From Thiopseudomonas denitrificans (lineage in GTDB: Bacteria > Pseudomonadota > Gammaproteobacteria > Pseudomonadales > Pseudomonadaceae), in NCBI RefSeq assembly GCF_002866065.1, contig NZ_LNJZ01000008.1, positions 146,346 to 210,345 on the forward strand: a stretch of 64,000 bases of DNA, given 5' to 3'. The notes below the pieces were generated by a model. The model saw only the letters and a program-made list of their open reading frames with translations, did not search any database and was not told the DNA's origin. The translations under genes and the position numbers were made by a program. Of this stretch, positions 28,498-37,928 are shown piece after piece; the first letter of the stretch is position 1; the number at the start of each line of letters is the position of its first letter.

Positions 28498-29355
28498 CTA
28501 TCCTTTTCGGACAAAAGCCAAAATCTTGTCATTGTCGACCGCCACCAGCTGTGGGTGTGTCCAGCCGGTAATCTCGCCGACGCCCAGTATCAGCATGCCG
28601 CCCGGCAGCAAGCGTGCAGCCAGCTGGTTCAATATGCTGCGCCGCTGCCAGCGGCGAAAATAAATCAGTACGTTCTGGCAGAAGATCACATCCATGCCAA
28701 TCACCGGCGTCTGTGCCAGCTCCAGGATATTGATCCGCGAGAAGCATGCTCGCCTGGCAAGCGCTTCGCAGACCCGGACCCCGCCATTGCCATCTGCCAG
28801 CAGGTAATGTTCACGCAGTGCCCCGCACACTCCGGCAACCGACCGTGCCGAGTAACAGCCATCCCGTGCGGTGGCCAGCGCGGTACGACTGATATCGGTT
28901 GCCAGCACGGAAAACCCTGCAGTACCGCCACAGGTGCCCACCACCTCCGCCGCCGTCATTGCCAGCGACCAGGCTTCCTCTCCGGTTGCACAGCCGACAC
29001 TCCACAGGGACAGGTTTTCCTGCCCGGCAGCCAGCCGCTGCTGCAAGTATTCAGCAACATGATCAAAGGAAGGCTGATGTCGAAAAAAACGGGTTTCCTG
29101 GACGGTCAGACGATCCAGCAGGCATGACCATTCGAGCGCACCGCGCGCGCCCTGCAGGACCTGGCGGTAGTAGCCGTCATAATTGCTGATGCCCAGTTCA
29201 CGCATGCGCGCGGTCAGGCGGACCTCAAGGTATGCCTTGCGGTCATGCCGCCAGACAATACCCGAACGCTCCTCCAGCAACTGGCACCAGTTGTCGAACT
29301 CGGCGGTCGACATGTCGGCCAACGGTTGCAGTGCCCACCCCGAATCCGGATGCAT
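28498..29355 (-). CDS. pilK: PilK, CheR-type chemoreceptor methyltransferase
   Basis: A 285-residue methyltransferase that methylates glutamates of PilJ using S-adenosylmethionine. An N-terminal helical CheR domain (LEERSGIVWRHDRKAYLEVRLTARMRELG) precedes the catalytic domain. The latter carries TVQETRFFRHQPSFDHVAEYL near 96, the SAM loop LWSVGCATGEEAWSLAMTAAEV near 128, VLATDISRTALATARDG near 155, and the MDVIFCQNVLIYF block near 227, typical of CheR. The start at 29355 lacks a strong ribosome site; an ATG 14 codons later also lacks one. It ends at the chpA start region, so the genes are coupled. Confidence 0.92.
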   Translation of the reverse strand: MHPDSGWALQPLADMSTAEFDNWCQLLEERSGIVWRHDRKAYLEVRLTARMRELGISNYDGYYRQVLQGARGALEWSCLLDRLTVQETRFFRHQPSFDHVAEYLQQRLAAGQENLSLWSVGCATGEEAWSLAMTAAEVVGTCGGTAGFSVLATDISRTALATARDGCYSARSVAGVCGALREHYLLADGNGGVRVCEALARRACFSRINILELAQTPVIGMDVIFCQNVLIYFRRWQRRSILNQLAARLLPGGMLILGVGEITGWTHPQLVAVDNDKILAFVRKG

Positions 29356-29421
29356 ATGTTGCTCTTCTTCTGCTTGCTGACTGTGTGGCGCAGCCTACAG
29401 CTGCCGCGCCAGCAACTGTGC

Positions 29422-31461
29422 CTAGTTCTGGTTCGGCAGGGTAAAGCCGGATACGGAATCACGCATCTCGTTCGCCAGCTTGGCCAGGTGTCCAATACTC
29501 TGGGCTGTTGCCAGGGTACCCGATGAGGTCTGTGAGGTAATTTCCTGAATCACGTTCATCGTGTTGGAGATGTGACCCGCAGATGACGCCTGCTGACGGG
29601 CCGCGTTGGAAATGTTCTGGATCAGGTTTGCCAGGCTTCTGGAAACGTTTTCAATTTCCTCCAGCGACACACCGGCATCCTGCGCCAGTGCGGCACCACG
29701 CACCACTTCCGTGGTGGTCTGTTCCATCGAGATCACCGCTTCGTTGGTGTCGGTCTGAATGGTTTTTACCAGGGCCTCAATCTGCTTGGTTGCGGCAGAC
29801 GAACGTTCGGCCAGGCGCTGTACTTCGTCAGCAACCACCGCAAAGCCCCGGCCGGCATCACCGGCCATCGACGCCTGGATAGCGGCGTTAAGGGCAAGAA
29901 TGTTGGTCTGGTCGGCAATGTCGTTGATCAGGCTGACGATGTCACCAATTTCCTGGGAAGACTCACCCAGACGCTTGATCCGTTTGGAGGTATCCTGGAT
30001 CTGCTCGCGAATCCGGTCCATGCCGGCAATGGTGTTGTGCACCACCTCGCTGCCCTTGTTGGCGATGGCAACCGAACGCTCGGCTACCGCAGCCGACTCG
30101 GAGGCGTTGGCTGATACCTGGTCGATCGACACGGCCATCTGGTTGATCGCGGCAGAGGCACCGGCAATTTCCTGCGCCTGGTGTTCGGATGCTTCCGCCA
30201 GGTGGGTGGCGGTCGACTGGGTGTCCTGGGCGGCCGATGATACCTGGACCGCCGAGGTATTGATGGTACCCACCAGGTCACGCAGCTGGTCGATGGTGAA
30301 GTTGATGGAGTCGGCAATGGCGCCGGTGAAGTCTTCGGTAACCGTTGCCTCGGTAGTCAGGTCACCATCGGCAAGGTCGCCGATCTCGTCGAGAAGACGC
30401 AAGATGGCAGTCTGGTTACGCTCGTTTTTCTCGGCGGTTTCCTTCAACCGGCGGCGGGTTTCACGCATGTTGACCAGACCGATCAGGATGATGGTAGCCA
30501 AAATCATGGCACCCAGCAGGTAGCCGGCCAGCACGTTCAGCACGCGACTGTCAGCCCTTTCTTCAAAACGCTCGACCAGGTTTGAAGCGTTGGCCAGCAG
30601 GCTTTGTGAAACACTGAATGTACCGTCGGCGGCTTCACGCACACCAAACAGCTCGGGCGAGGTGTCCAGGATCTGGTCCACCGAGCGGGCAACCAGGGCA
30701 AACAGCTCGCTGATTTCCTCCAGTCGCTCCATGGCTTCGGCATCGGTAACCCGGGAGATCTGCATCGCCTGGTCGCCCTCGTGCATGCCCTTCAGGACCC
30801 GGCCAAACAGGCTGGCGTCACGGCTGAACATGTCGGCGGCCAGGACGGCGTTTTCATCACCGGCCAGTACCCGCGTCACCGAAGTGTTGATACGCTCGGC
30901 CAGCAGCGACTGGCGCTGGGCAATCGCCACCTGGTCTGCAGGCGCGCCAACGCGCAACAGAATATCGACAACCTCCTCATATTCGAGCTGCAGCTGCGGA
31001 ATGGTATCGGCCAGAGTCGATGCCAGGCTGTGCAGCGCGCCAACCGTTTCCCGGCTATCGAGGATCACGCCGGCGTGGCGGCGCAGCTGCTGCCAGTCAC
31101 GTGCCACGGCTTCGATTTCTGCTGACAGCTCTGCGGGAGCTGCCGGCAGGCCGGTCAGCGAATCGCCGTTCTGGATGAAGCCCCAGCGACGGTCAAAGTC
31201 GGTACGGGCCTCGCCCAGTTCACGGAAACCTTCAATACTGCCGGCGGCCGCCTCGGACACGTTCTTGGCAATCTGCTGCGAGAGGACCCGCAGCTCACCG
31301 GCATGGGCAAGGTATTCCTTGTCATGGGTGGCCTGCTTGCCCAGGTAGAAGAAGTTGGCAAACAGCAGTATTGCCGAAACAAGCAGTGCCACAAACAGCA
31401 CCGTGGTCAGGGTCGCACTACGCGTACCTGCAAACAGGTTGTCGATCTTCAGTTTTTTCAT
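29422..31461 (-). CDS. pilJ: PilJ, methyl-accepting chemoreceptor for twitching motility
   Basis: A 679-residue transmembrane receptor. The first membrane helix is at residues 18-36 ([20 protein letters not shown]), a long periplasmic region of about 270 residues follows, and the second helix is near 308-326 ([20 protein letters not shown]). A HAMP-like linker comes next, then a signalling coiled coil with the hairpin tip [20 protein letters not shown] near 505 and [18 protein letters not shown]. The tip reads AIQASMAG, a PilJ-type variant of the usual AIEAARAGE. It senses surface contact or pilin state and feeds ChpA through PilI. It lies 66 bases upstream of pilK. Confidence 0.94.
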   Translation of the reverse strand: MKKLKIDNLFAGTRSATLTTVLFVALLVSAILLFANFFYLGKQATHDKEYLAHAGELRVLSQQIAKNVSEAAAGSIEGFRELGEARTDFDRRWGFIQNGDSLTGLPAAPAELSAEIEAVARDWQQLRRHAGVILDSRETVGALHSLASTLADTIPQLQLEYEEVVDILLRVGAPADQVAIAQRQSLLAERINTSVTRVLAGDENAVLAADMFSRDASLFGRVLKGMHEGDQAMQISRVTDAEAMERLEEISELFALVARSVDQILDTSPELFGVREAADGTFSVSQSLLANASNLVERFEERADSRVLNVLAGYLLGAMILATIILIGLVNMRETRRRLKETAEKNERNQTAILRLLDEIGDLADGDLTTEATVTEDFTGAIADSINFTIDQLRDLVGTINTSAVQVSSAAQDTQSTATHLAEASEHQAQEIAGASAAINQMAVSIDQVSANASESAAVAERSVAIANKGSEVVHNTIAGMDRIREQIQDTSKRIKRLGESSQEIGDIVSLINDIADQTNILALNAAIQASMAGDAGRGFAVVADEVQRLAERSSAATKQIEALVKTIQTDTNEAVISMEQTTTEVVRGAALAQDAGVSLEEIENVSRSLANLIQNISNAARQQASSAGHISNTMNVIQEITSQTSSGTLATAQSIGHLAKLANEMRDSVSGFTLPNQN

Positions 31462-31561
31462 TGATTGGCCCCCACCCGGACCTGTCCTTTAAAGTTTCTA
31501 ACCATAACGGGGCCGCTGCCGGACCCGCTGCAATGCATGCCTGCGGCCCGCTCCCGGAAGC

Positions 31562-32095
31562 TCAGGCCACCACATCGAGAAATTCGTCATCCGTGGCCAG
31601 CACATGGGGGCTGAACACCACCCAGTCCTGTCCGCGCCGGAATGTGCCATGCACATAAGGCCTGATGCTGTCCGGGATATCGCCTACAGTCTCGTCAAAA
31701 CAGTCGACATCAAAGTGCTGCATGCCCAGCACCTCATCCACTGTCAGCCCGGCAAACAGCCCGTCACGCTCCACAACCATGACCCGGCGATTCTTGCGGC
31801 TATCGGACAGCTGCAACCCGAGAAAGGCCCCCAGGTCCATCACCGGCAGCAGACGGCCACGCACATTGGCCACCCCCATGACCCAGGCCTTGACGCCGGG
31901 CAATTGGGTAAAACGCGGCTCCGGCAGGACTTCGCCGACCTCGTCCATCGGTGCCACGTAATGCTGTCCGCCAATCCGGAAACCGATGCCGCTCCAGATT
32001 TCACGGTTGTCCTGCTGGGCCGGCAAGCTCGCAGCCTGCTGCCGATAGCGGTTCTCAAGCCCAAGCAGTAACTGGAAAGGATGCGGCTGAATCAT
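31562..32095 (-). CDS. pilI: PilI, CheW-type adaptor
   Basis: A 177-residue CheW-domain protein coupling PilJ to ChpA. Visible: GIGFRIGGQHYVAPMDEVGEVL near residue 36, LPGVKAWVMGVANVRGRLLPVMDL near 66 (the conserved CheW strand, here N-V-R-G-R-L-L-P-V-M-D-L), and RVMVVERDGLFAGLTVDEVLGM near 105. The preferred ATG at 32095 has AGGGAGAGGG just upstream; an in-frame ATG 11 codons earlier would overlap pilH. It starts 13 bases after the pilH stop. Confidence 0.92.
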   Translation of the reverse strand: MIQPHPFQLLLGLENRYRQQAASLPAQQDNREIWSGIGFRIGGQHYVAPMDEVGEVLPEPRFTQLPGVKAWVMGVANVRGRLLPVMDLGAFLGLQLSDSRKNRRVMVVERDGLFAGLTVDEVLGMQHFDVDCFDETVGDIPDSIRPYVHGTFRRGQDWVVFSPHVLATDDEFLDVVA

Positions 32096-32108
32096 GAATG
32101 CCCTCTCC

Positions 32109-32471
32109 CTAGCCAAGCACGTCAGCAAGGGCGCGGACCAGCACGGCCTCTTCCACGGGTTTGGTCAGGTAGCCGCGGGCGCCCTGGCGCTTGCCCCAGA
32201 CCTTGTCGGTTTCCTGGTCCTTGGTGGTCACGATGATCACCGGTATGTGGCTGGTATCAGGGTCCCGCGTCAATTGTCGCGTTGCCTGGAAACCGTTCAG
32301 GCCGGGCATGACAATGTCCATCAATATGGCATCAGGCAATTCTTTTTTGGCCAGTGCCACGCCATCTGCTCCATTGTCGGCCTTGTAGACCTGATGGCCA
32401 TTCTTCTCAAGCATGGCAGCCAGCTTGTATACCTCGGTTGGCGAGTCATCCACAATCAGTACACGAGCCAT
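32109..32471 (-). CDS. pilH: PilH, single-domain response regulator
   Basis: A 120-residue CheY-like receiver. The acidic pair and Asp site are visible (VLIVDDSPTEVYKLA near residue 4, PDAILMDIVMPGLNGFQ near 48). The switch Thr (VIIVTTKDQETDK near 78) and Lys (GYLTKPVEEAVLVRAL near 99) are also present. In P. aeruginosa PilH opposes PilG in twitching control. The ATG at 32471 follows GAGGAAAAC. It sits between pilG and pilI in the standard order. Confidence 0.93.
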   Translation of the reverse strand: MARVLIVDDSPTEVYKLAAMLEKNGHQVYKADNGADGVALAKKELPDAILMDIVMPGLNGFQATRQLTRDPDTSHIPVIIVTTKDQETDKVWGKRQGARGYLTKPVEEAVLVRALADVLG

Positions 32472-32530
32472 TGTTTTCCTCTATTATTCTGTTCTGTGCC
32501 GGCCTTGCGGCCAGGCGGGATCAGCCATCA

Positions 32531-32935
32531 TCAGGCATCCGCAGCGGGCACGAAGCCCGGAACATGCACCTTGATGGCACCTATCAGCTCTTCTTTGCTG
32601 AACGGCTTGGTCAGATATTGATCAGAGCCGACAATGCGACCCTTCGCCTTGTCAAACAGACCGTCCTTGGATGACAGCATGATGACCGGCGTACTTCTGA
32701 ATTCACTGTTGTTCTTGATCAGTGCGCACGTCTGATAGCCATCCAGGCGCGGCATCATGATATCGACAAAAATCACGTCAGGCCGGGTATCGGCAATTTT
32801 CGCCAGCGCGTCAAAGCCGTCAACCGCCGTAATGACCTCACACCCTACTTTCTTGAGCAGCGTTTCTGCTGTCCGGCGAATCGTCTTGGAATCGTCGATC
32901 ACCATTACCTTCAAACCGTCTGAGTTCTGTTCCAT
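32531..32935 (-). CDS. pilG: PilG, single-domain response regulator of twitching
   Basis: A 134-residue receiver protein, the first gene of the chp run. Residues: MEQNSDGLKVMVIDDSKTIR, then PDVIFVDIMMPRLDGYQTCAL with the phosphoacceptor Asp, VIMLSSKDGLFDKAKGRIVGSDQYLTKPF with the switch Ser and Lys. It is very similar to the P. aeruginosa protein, which promotes pilus extension and cAMP production. The ATG at 32935 matches the known PilG N-terminus; another in-frame ATG at 32950 adds five residues. It lies 332 bases from divergent gshB. Confidence 0.95.
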   Translation of the reverse strand: MEQNSDGLKVMVIDDSKTIRRTAETLLKKVGCEVITAVDGFDALAKIADTRPDVIFVDIMMPRLDGYQTCALIKNNSEFRSTPVIMLSSKDGLFDKAKGRIVGSDQYLTKPFSKEELIGAIKVHVPGFVPAADA

Positions 32936-33267
32936 GTTTACCCTACTCATTGTTGGTGGGTCGCAATAGTTTGCAGCTGTTGGCCGGTCCGGTGCGGCCC
33001 GGTTGCAGCCCCGTAACCCGGATACATGCCCGTCATGACCCGGCTCTGGCGACCCGCAGCCAGCCAGTACCGGCTATGCAAATATCATGTAAAACTTGCA
33101 AGCAGCACAGGCGAGCGGTCTTTTTAGCATAATATCTGGTTGCAATCCATAAAGCCCTTGTATTCACAAGTCTTTATCCCTGTGTCCGGGCAACCAGGCC
33201 CGAACCCGGGGTAGCGCATCAGTCACGACCAACGCATAATGCCGGATATTTGATGGAGAGCATACAC
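32936..33267. other. 332-base intergenic region between divergent pilG and gshB
   Basis: No gene or RNA recognised. An A/T-rich island at about 33080-33170 contrasts with the GC-rich surroundings and holds TAATAT (33130-33135) and CATAAT (33235-33240), either of which could be a -10, but no matching -35 is convincing. The promoters of both divergent operons are expected here. Confidence 0.5.
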
Positions 33268-34227
33268 ATGAGTATTCGCCTTGGCATTGTCATGGATCCT
33301 GTTTCCGGCATTTCCTACGCAAAAGACAGCTCGCTGGCCATGCTGTGGGCAGCACAGGACCGCGACTGGGAACTCTACTACATGGAACAGCAGGACCTGT
33401 ATCAGTCATTGGGCGAAGCCCGCGCCCGCATGCGTCCGCTGCAGGTGCAGCGCAATCCCGACAACTGGTACCGGCTGGACGGCGAACTGGACATGGCACT
33501 GGCCGACCTGGACGTGATCCTGATGCGCAAGGACCCGCCATTCGACAACGAATTCCTGTACTGCACGCACCTGCTGGAAATGGCCGAGCAGGCCGGCTGC
33601 CTGGTGGTCAACAGGCCGCAAAGCCTGCGCGACTGTAACGAAAAGCTGTTTGCCACGCTGTTTCCGCAACTGACCCCGGGCACCCTGGTCAGCCGTCGTG
33701 CCGACATCATTCGCGAGTTCGCCGCAACCCATGACGACATCATCCTCAAGCCGCTCGACGGCATGGGAGGTTCCTCGATTTTCCGCCACCGCAACGGCGA
33801 CCCCAATCTGTCGGTGATCCTGGAAACCCTCACTGTCCATGGCAGCCAGCAAATCATGGTGCAGCAGTATTTGCCGGCCATCAAGGATGGCGACAAACGC
33901 ATCCTGATGATCGACGGCGAACCCGTACCCTATTGCCTGGCCCGCATTCCGGCCACAGGCGAGACCCGTGGTAATCTGGCCGCCGGCGGTCGTGGCGTGG
34001 CACAACCATTGAGCGACAGTGACCGGCGCATTGCCGAAACGGTCGGCCCTGAACTGCGCAAACGCGGCCTGCTGTTTGTCGGTCTGGACGTAATCGGCGA
34101 AAGCCTCACCGAAATCAATGTCACCAGCCCGACCTGCATCCGTGAAATTGACGCTGCCTACGATACCGACATTGCCGGCCAGCTGATGCAAGCCATCGAG
34201 CACAAGCTGCAGCAGCGTCGCGGCTAA
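33268..34227 (+). CDS. gshB: Glutathione synthetase
   Basis: Joins gamma-glutamylcysteine and glycine with ATP, the last step of glutathione synthesis. The 319-residue protein begins MSIRLGIVMDPVSGISYAKDS, has DVILMRKDPPFDNEFLY near residue 84, the ATP-grasp region ILKPLDGMGGSSIFR near 160, and RGNLAAGGRGVAQPLSDSDRRIA with TEINVTSPTCIREID near 282. Length is standard. The ATG at 33268 has GGAG upstream; a start six codons earlier is weaker. It is the first gene of the conserved gshB-tonB3-algH-ruvX-pyrRBC' run. Confidence 0.97.
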   Translation: MSIRLGIVMDPVSGISYAKDSSLAMLWAAQDRDWELYYMEQQDLYQSLGEARARMRPLQVQRNPDNWYRLDGELDMALADLDVILMRKDPPFDNEFLYCTHLLEMAEQAGCLVVNRPQSLRDCNEKLFATLFPQLTPGTLVSRRADIIREFAATHDDIILKPLDGMGGSSIFRHRNGDPNLSVILETLTVHGSQQIMVQQYLPAIKDGDKRILMIDGEPVPYCLARIPATGETRGNLAAGGRGVAQPLSDSDRRIAETVGPELRKRGLLFVGLDVIGESLTEINVTSPTCIREIDAAYDTDIAGQLMQAIEHKLQQRRG

Positions 34228-34312
34228 TGGTCTGTTTGTACCGTCCCCGCAATAGTGGACATTTGCCGGGGACCGGTGCAGACTCCGGTCTGCCTTTCAG
34301 CCAGCAGATATC

Positions 34313-35203
34313 ATGAACGACAGCTTGCCCCTTTCCCTGCAACCGGACATCCGGCCCCGTGACCGGCTCGGCTTCACCCTGTTGATTGCCGGCCTGCTGC
34401 ATGCCGCCATCATTCTTGGCGTCGGCTTTGCCGTGGAAGACCTGCCGGCACAAAGCCGCGGCCTGGAAGTGACCCTGGCCAGCTTCGCCAGCGACAGGGC
34501 TCCGGACCAGGCCGACTATATCGCCCAGGCCAACCAGCAAGGCAGCGGCACCCTGGAACACGAGGCCGCACCCAGCACCGACCAGCAAGCTGTTGTCCAG
34601 GACGAGCAGGTGCACGAGGTCAGTGTGGATAGCACCGTGCAGCCGCCCAGCCCGGTGGATACGCCGGCACCGGTACTGGCAACCCGTCAGCCCAGCCCGC
34701 AAAAAGTCCGGCAGACAGAAAAACCGGTACCGGTTCAGGAGCCGCAACGCCAGGCACCGGTCATGGACCGCGAACAACTGGCCGCCGATATTGCCAGCCT
34801 GGAAGCCGAGTATGCTCGTGAACGCCAGCAATATGCCAAACGCCCGCGCATCAGCCATCAGCACACTGCCAGCACCCGCCGTGATGTCAGTGCCTGGTAT
34901 CGTGACGACTGGCGCAAGAAAGTCGAGCGCATCGGCAACCTGAATTATCCGGATGAGGCGCGGCGCAACGGCATTTATGGCAGCCTGCGACTGCTCGTGG
35001 TGATCCGCAGCGACGGCAGCATCGACAAGATGGCGGTGCTGGAATCATCCGGCCAGGCAGTCCTGGATCAGGCCGCGCTCAATATTGTGCGCCTGTCCGC
35101 CCCGTTTTCGCCTTTTTCCGGCGAACTGGCTGCCCGCTATGACCAGGTGGAAATCATCCGGACCTGGCGTTTTGAGCGTGGCGACCGTCTGTCCAGCCAG
35201 TGA
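34313..35203 (+). CDS. tonB3: TonB-type energy transducer (TonB3-like)
   Basis: A 296-residue inner-membrane protein: one N-terminal helix (LGFTLLIAGLLHAAIILGVGFAV, residues 19-41), then a periplasmic linker rich in Pro, Gln and Thr (85-150), a charged helical region, and a C-terminal TonB domain from about 200 (RIGNLNYPDEARRNGIYGSLRLLVVIRSDGSI). The usual terminal residues are replaced by RFERGDRLSSQ. By position between gshB and algH it matches P. aeruginosa TonB3, which is needed for twitching motility rather than iron uptake. Its separation from exbB/exbD supports that reading, but I infer it from synteny. Confidence 0.88.
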   Translation: MNDSLPLSLQPDIRPRDRLGFTLLIAGLLHAAIILGVGFAVEDLPAQSRGLEVTLASFASDRAPDQADYIAQANQQGSGTLEHEAAPSTDQQAVVQDEQVHEVSVDSTVQPPSPVDTPAPVLATRQPSPQKVRQTEKPVPVQEPQRQAPVMDREQLAADIASLEAEYARERQQYAKRPRISHQHTASTRRDVSAWYRDDWRKKVERIGNLNYPDEARRNGIYGSLRLLVVIRSDGSIDKMAVLESSGQAVLDQAALNIVRLSAPFSPFSGELAARYDQVEIIRTWRFERGDRLSSQ

Positions 35204-35238
35204 GCCAGGCATCACGCAGCTATAAAGGAACCTGTTTC

Positions 35239-35802
35239 ATGACCCATTTCACTTCGCTGGCCGACCATTTCCTGATTGCCATGCCGGCCCTGCAGGATCC
35301 TTTTTTTGGCCAGTCGCTGGTCTATCTGTTCGAACACACCCCCGAAGGAGCCATGGGTCTGGTTGTCAACCAGCCAACCGAACTCAGCCTTGCCGACGTA
35401 CTGGCCCAGCTGCATCCGGAAACGGAACCTGCCGGTCATACCGGCGATATTCCGGTCTATGCCGGCGGCCCGGTACAGACCGAACGCGGGTTCGTCATGC
35501 ACCCGCCCGGTCAGCGCTACCAGAGCACGGTCGATCTGGGCGCTCTGAGCATCACCAACTCGCAGGACATCCTGGATGCCATCGCAACAGGCAACGGTCC
35601 CGGCCAGTACCTGATCGCGCTGGGTTACGCCGGCTGGGGCGCCGGTCAGCTGGAAGACGAACTCAGAAGCAACACCTGGCTCAGCTGCCCCGCCAGCCAC
35701 ACCATCATCTTCGATACGCCCGCCACAGACCGGCGCAGCGCGGCGGCAGCCAGCCTGGGCATCCAGCTGTCGCAGCTCAGCCATCTGGCCGGCAACGCAT
35801 GA
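35239..35802 (+). CDS. algH: YqgE/AlgH family protein
   Basis: A 187-residue UPF0301 (YqgE/AlgH) protein, a conserved cytoplasmic protein of uncertain function; it was named from a regulatory effect on alginate in P. aeruginosa. The family signature is clear: HFLIAMPALQDPFFGQSLVYLFEHTPEGAMGLVVNQP at the N-terminus, VYAGGPVQTERGFVMHPP near 78, and LIALGYAGWGAGQLEDELRSNTWL near 130. The ATG at 35239 has AAAGGAA upstream and is preferred over an in-frame ATG 13 codons earlier. Its stop overlaps the ruvX start by four bases (ATGA). Confidence 0.94.
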   Translation: MTHFTSLADHFLIAMPALQDPFFGQSLVYLFEHTPEGAMGLVVNQPTELSLADVLAQLHPETEPAGHTGDIPVYAGGPVQTERGFVMHPPGQRYQSTVDLGALSITNSQDILDAIATGNGPGQYLIALGYAGWGAGQLEDELRSNTWLSCPASHTIIFDTPATDRRSAAAASLGIQLSQLSHLAGNA

Positions 35803-36230
35803 GCAACACCCAACCGCACCTGCTGCTGGGCTTTGATTTCGGCACCCGGCAAATTGGTGTTGCCGTTGGCCAGACCCTGACCCGTGAGGCACGCCCCCTG
35901 TGCAACCTGAAGGCCCGTGACGGCATTCCGCAATGGGAACAGATCGAGGCGCTGGTCAGGGAATGGCAACCCGGGGCACTGGTAGTTGGCCTGCCCCTGA
36001 ACATGGACGGTACAGCCAGTGCCATGAGCGCCCGGGCACAGAAATTCGCCAACCGCCTGCATGGCCGCTTTGGCCTGCCGGTACACACCCATGACGAGCG
36101 CTTGACCACCTTTGCCGCCAAAGGCGAACGCCGCCAGCAGGGCAACTTTGCGCGCAATTTCCGTGAGGACCCGGTTGATGCCCTGGCCGCCAGCCTGCTA
36201 TTGCAGGGCTGGCTCGAAGCACAGCCCTGA
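35799..36230 (+). CDS. ruvX: RuvX/YqgF, Holliday junction resolvase-like RNase H fold protein
   Basis: A 143-residue RuvX (YqgF) family protein, predicted nuclease and implicated in pre-16S rRNA processing. Residues: [19 protein letters not shown] (first catalytic Asp, near residue 12), [21 protein letters not shown] near 64, [13 protein letters not shown] near 96, and [17 protein letters not shown] near 124 with the last acidic residue. Its start overlaps algH, and pyrR follows 103 bases later, matching the algH-ruvX-pyrR order of Pseudomonas. Confidence 0.95.
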   Translation: MSNTQPHLLLGFDFGTRQIGVAVGQTLTREARPLCNLKARDGIPQWEQIEALVREWQPGALVVGLPLNMDGTASAMSARAQKFANRLHGRFGLPVHTHDERLTTFAAKGERRQQGNFARNFREDPVDALAASLLLQGWLEAQP

Positions 36231-36333
36231 TCCCATCGCAATACTGCAGCAAATCAATCGCTTCCTGCCATTTTCTGTTAATCTGGCAGCTGATCCCCAG
36301 AAGTTTTCTGTCTGTCGTTGCAAGGAGAGTCCC

Positions 36334-36843
36334 ATGTTGCCGCAACCCGCATCCTTGATTGAAGAAATGGCCGCCGGCCTCAACCGTCACCTGGCCGAGC
36401 AGGGCATCGAAGAACCACGCTTTGTCGGCATTCACACCGGTGGTGTCTGGGTCGCCAATGCCCTGCTGCAAGCCATGGACCTGGCCGACGAGCCACTGGG
36501 CATCCTCAATGTGTCCTTCTATCGTGACGATTTCAGCCGCAAGGGCCTGCATCCGCAGGTACGCCCGTCGCAGCTGCCGTTCGATATCGAGAACCAGCAC
36601 CTGGTGCTGATCGATGACGTGCTGATGAGCGGCCGCACCATTCGCGCCGCCCTCAACGAACTGTTCGACTATGGCCGTCCGGCCAGCGTGACCCTGGTCT
36701 GCCTGCTGGAAATCAACGCCCGCGAGCTGCCGATCCGGCCCGATATTGTCGGCCAGACCCTTTCCCTGCCGCAAAACCAGCGGGTAAAATTGACCGGACC
36801 CGAGCCGCTGGCCATCGAGCTGCGCGAACTCGATCCACAGTAA
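36334..36843 (+). CDS. pyrR: PyrR, pyrimidine regulator / uracil phosphoribosyltransferase family
   Basis: A 169-residue phosphoribosyltransferase-fold protein. The PRPP loop is [22 protein letters not shown] near residue 89. Other PyrR marks are [16 protein letters not shown] near 31 and [16 protein letters not shown]-like [17 protein letters not shown] near 58. In Gram-positive bacteria PyrR controls attenuation by binding mRNA; in Pseudomonas its role is regulatory and less defined. I see no anti-terminator-like leader upstream. The ATG at 36334 follows AAGGAGAGTCCC. It is co-directional with pyrB. Confidence 0.94.
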   Translation: MLPQPASLIEEMAAGLNRHLAEQGIEEPRFVGIHTGGVWVANALLQAMDLADEPLGILNVSFYRDDFSRKGLHPQVRPSQLPFDIENQHLVLIDDVLMSGRTIRAALNELFDYGRPASVTLVCLLEINARELPIRPDIVGQTLSLPQNQRVKLTGPEPLAIELRELDPQ

Positions 36844-36917
36844 CATCCGGCAGGGTGGCCACCGGGCCGCCCTGCCGGTGTTCCGGCATCTGCTCCAGCT
36901 GACATGAGAACCACCCG

Positions 36918-37928
36918 ATGACTCCCGCCTGCCCCCTGCAACTCAATGATCACGGGCGCTTGCGCCACTTCCTCTCCCTTGACGGCCTGCCCCGCGAGCT
37001 GCTGACAGAAATCCTTGATACGGCCGACTCCTTCCTTGAGGTCGGTGCCCGTGCAGTGAAAAAAGTCCCCCTGATGCGCGGCATGACGGTGTGCAACGTG
37101 TTCTTCGAGAATTCGACACGCACCCGTACCACCTTCGAACTGGCCGCCAAGCGCCTGTCGGCAGACGTGATCACCCTGAACGTGTCAACCTCCTCGACCA
37201 GCAAGGGCGAAACCCTGACCGACACCTTGCGCACCCTGGAAGCCATGGCCGCCGACATGTTCGTCATGCGCCACGCCGACTCCGGCGCCGCCCACTTCGT
37301 TGCCGAGCATGTCAGCCCCAATGTCGCGATCATCAACGGCGGTGACGGCCGTCACGCACACCCGACCCAGGGCATGCTCGACATGCTGACCATCCGTCGT
37401 CACAAAGGCGACTTCAGCCAGCTGAAAGTGGCGATTGTCGGCGACATCCTGCACTCACGGGTGGCACGCTCCAACATGATCGCGCTGAAAACTCTGGGTT
37501 GCCCGGATATCCGCGTGATCGCGCCCAAGACCCTGCTGCCGGTCGGGCTGGAGCAATACGGCGTCAATGTCTACCACAATATCGAGCAGGGCCTGAAGGA
37601 TGTCGATGTGGTCATCATGCTGCGCCTGCAGCGCGAGCGCATGCGCTCCGGCCTGCTGCCCAGCGAGAGCGAGTTTTACCGCTTGTTCGGCCTCAGCGAA
37701 CAGCGCGTGGCGCTGGCCCATCCCGAAGCCATCGTCATGCACCCGGGCCCGATCAACCGAGGGGTCGAGATCGACTCCAGCGTCGCCGACAGCCCGCGTG
37801 CCATGATCCTCAACCAGGTGACCTACGGCATTGCCGTGCGCATGGCGGTACTGTCCATGACCATGAGCGGACAGAACGAGCAGCGTCAGCTCGACGCAGA
37901 AAAATCCGCACAGCAGGAGGCCCGCTAA
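36918..37928 (+). CDS. pyrB: Aspartate carbamoyltransferase catalytic chain
   Basis: Condenses carbamoyl phosphate with aspartate, the committed step of pyrimidine synthesis. The 336-residue protein has the phosphate-binding motif [22 protein letters not shown] near residue 60, [20 protein letters not shown] near 94, [20 protein letters not shown] near 139, and [22 protein letters not shown] near 266. In Pseudomonas the active enzyme is a dodecamer with the inactive dihydroorotase PyrC', encoded directly downstream, and there is no PyrI. The stop overlaps pyrC' by one base (TAATG). Confidence 0.97.
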   Translation: MTPACPLQLNDHGRLRHFLSLDGLPRELLTEILDTADSFLEVGARAVKKVPLMRGMTVCNVFFENSTRTRTTFELAAKRLSADVITLNVSTSSTSKGETLTDTLRTLEAMAADMFVMRHADSGAAHFVAEHVSPNVAIINGGDGRHAHPTQGMLDMLTIRRHKGDFSQLKVAIVGDILHSRVARSNMIALKTLGCPDIRVIAPKTLLPVGLEQYGVNVYHNIEQGLKDVDVVIMLRLQRERMRSGLLPSESEFYRLFGLSEQRVALAHPEAIVMHPGPINRGVEIDSSVADSPRAMILNQVTYGIAVRMAVLSMTMSGQNEQRQLDAEKSAQQEAR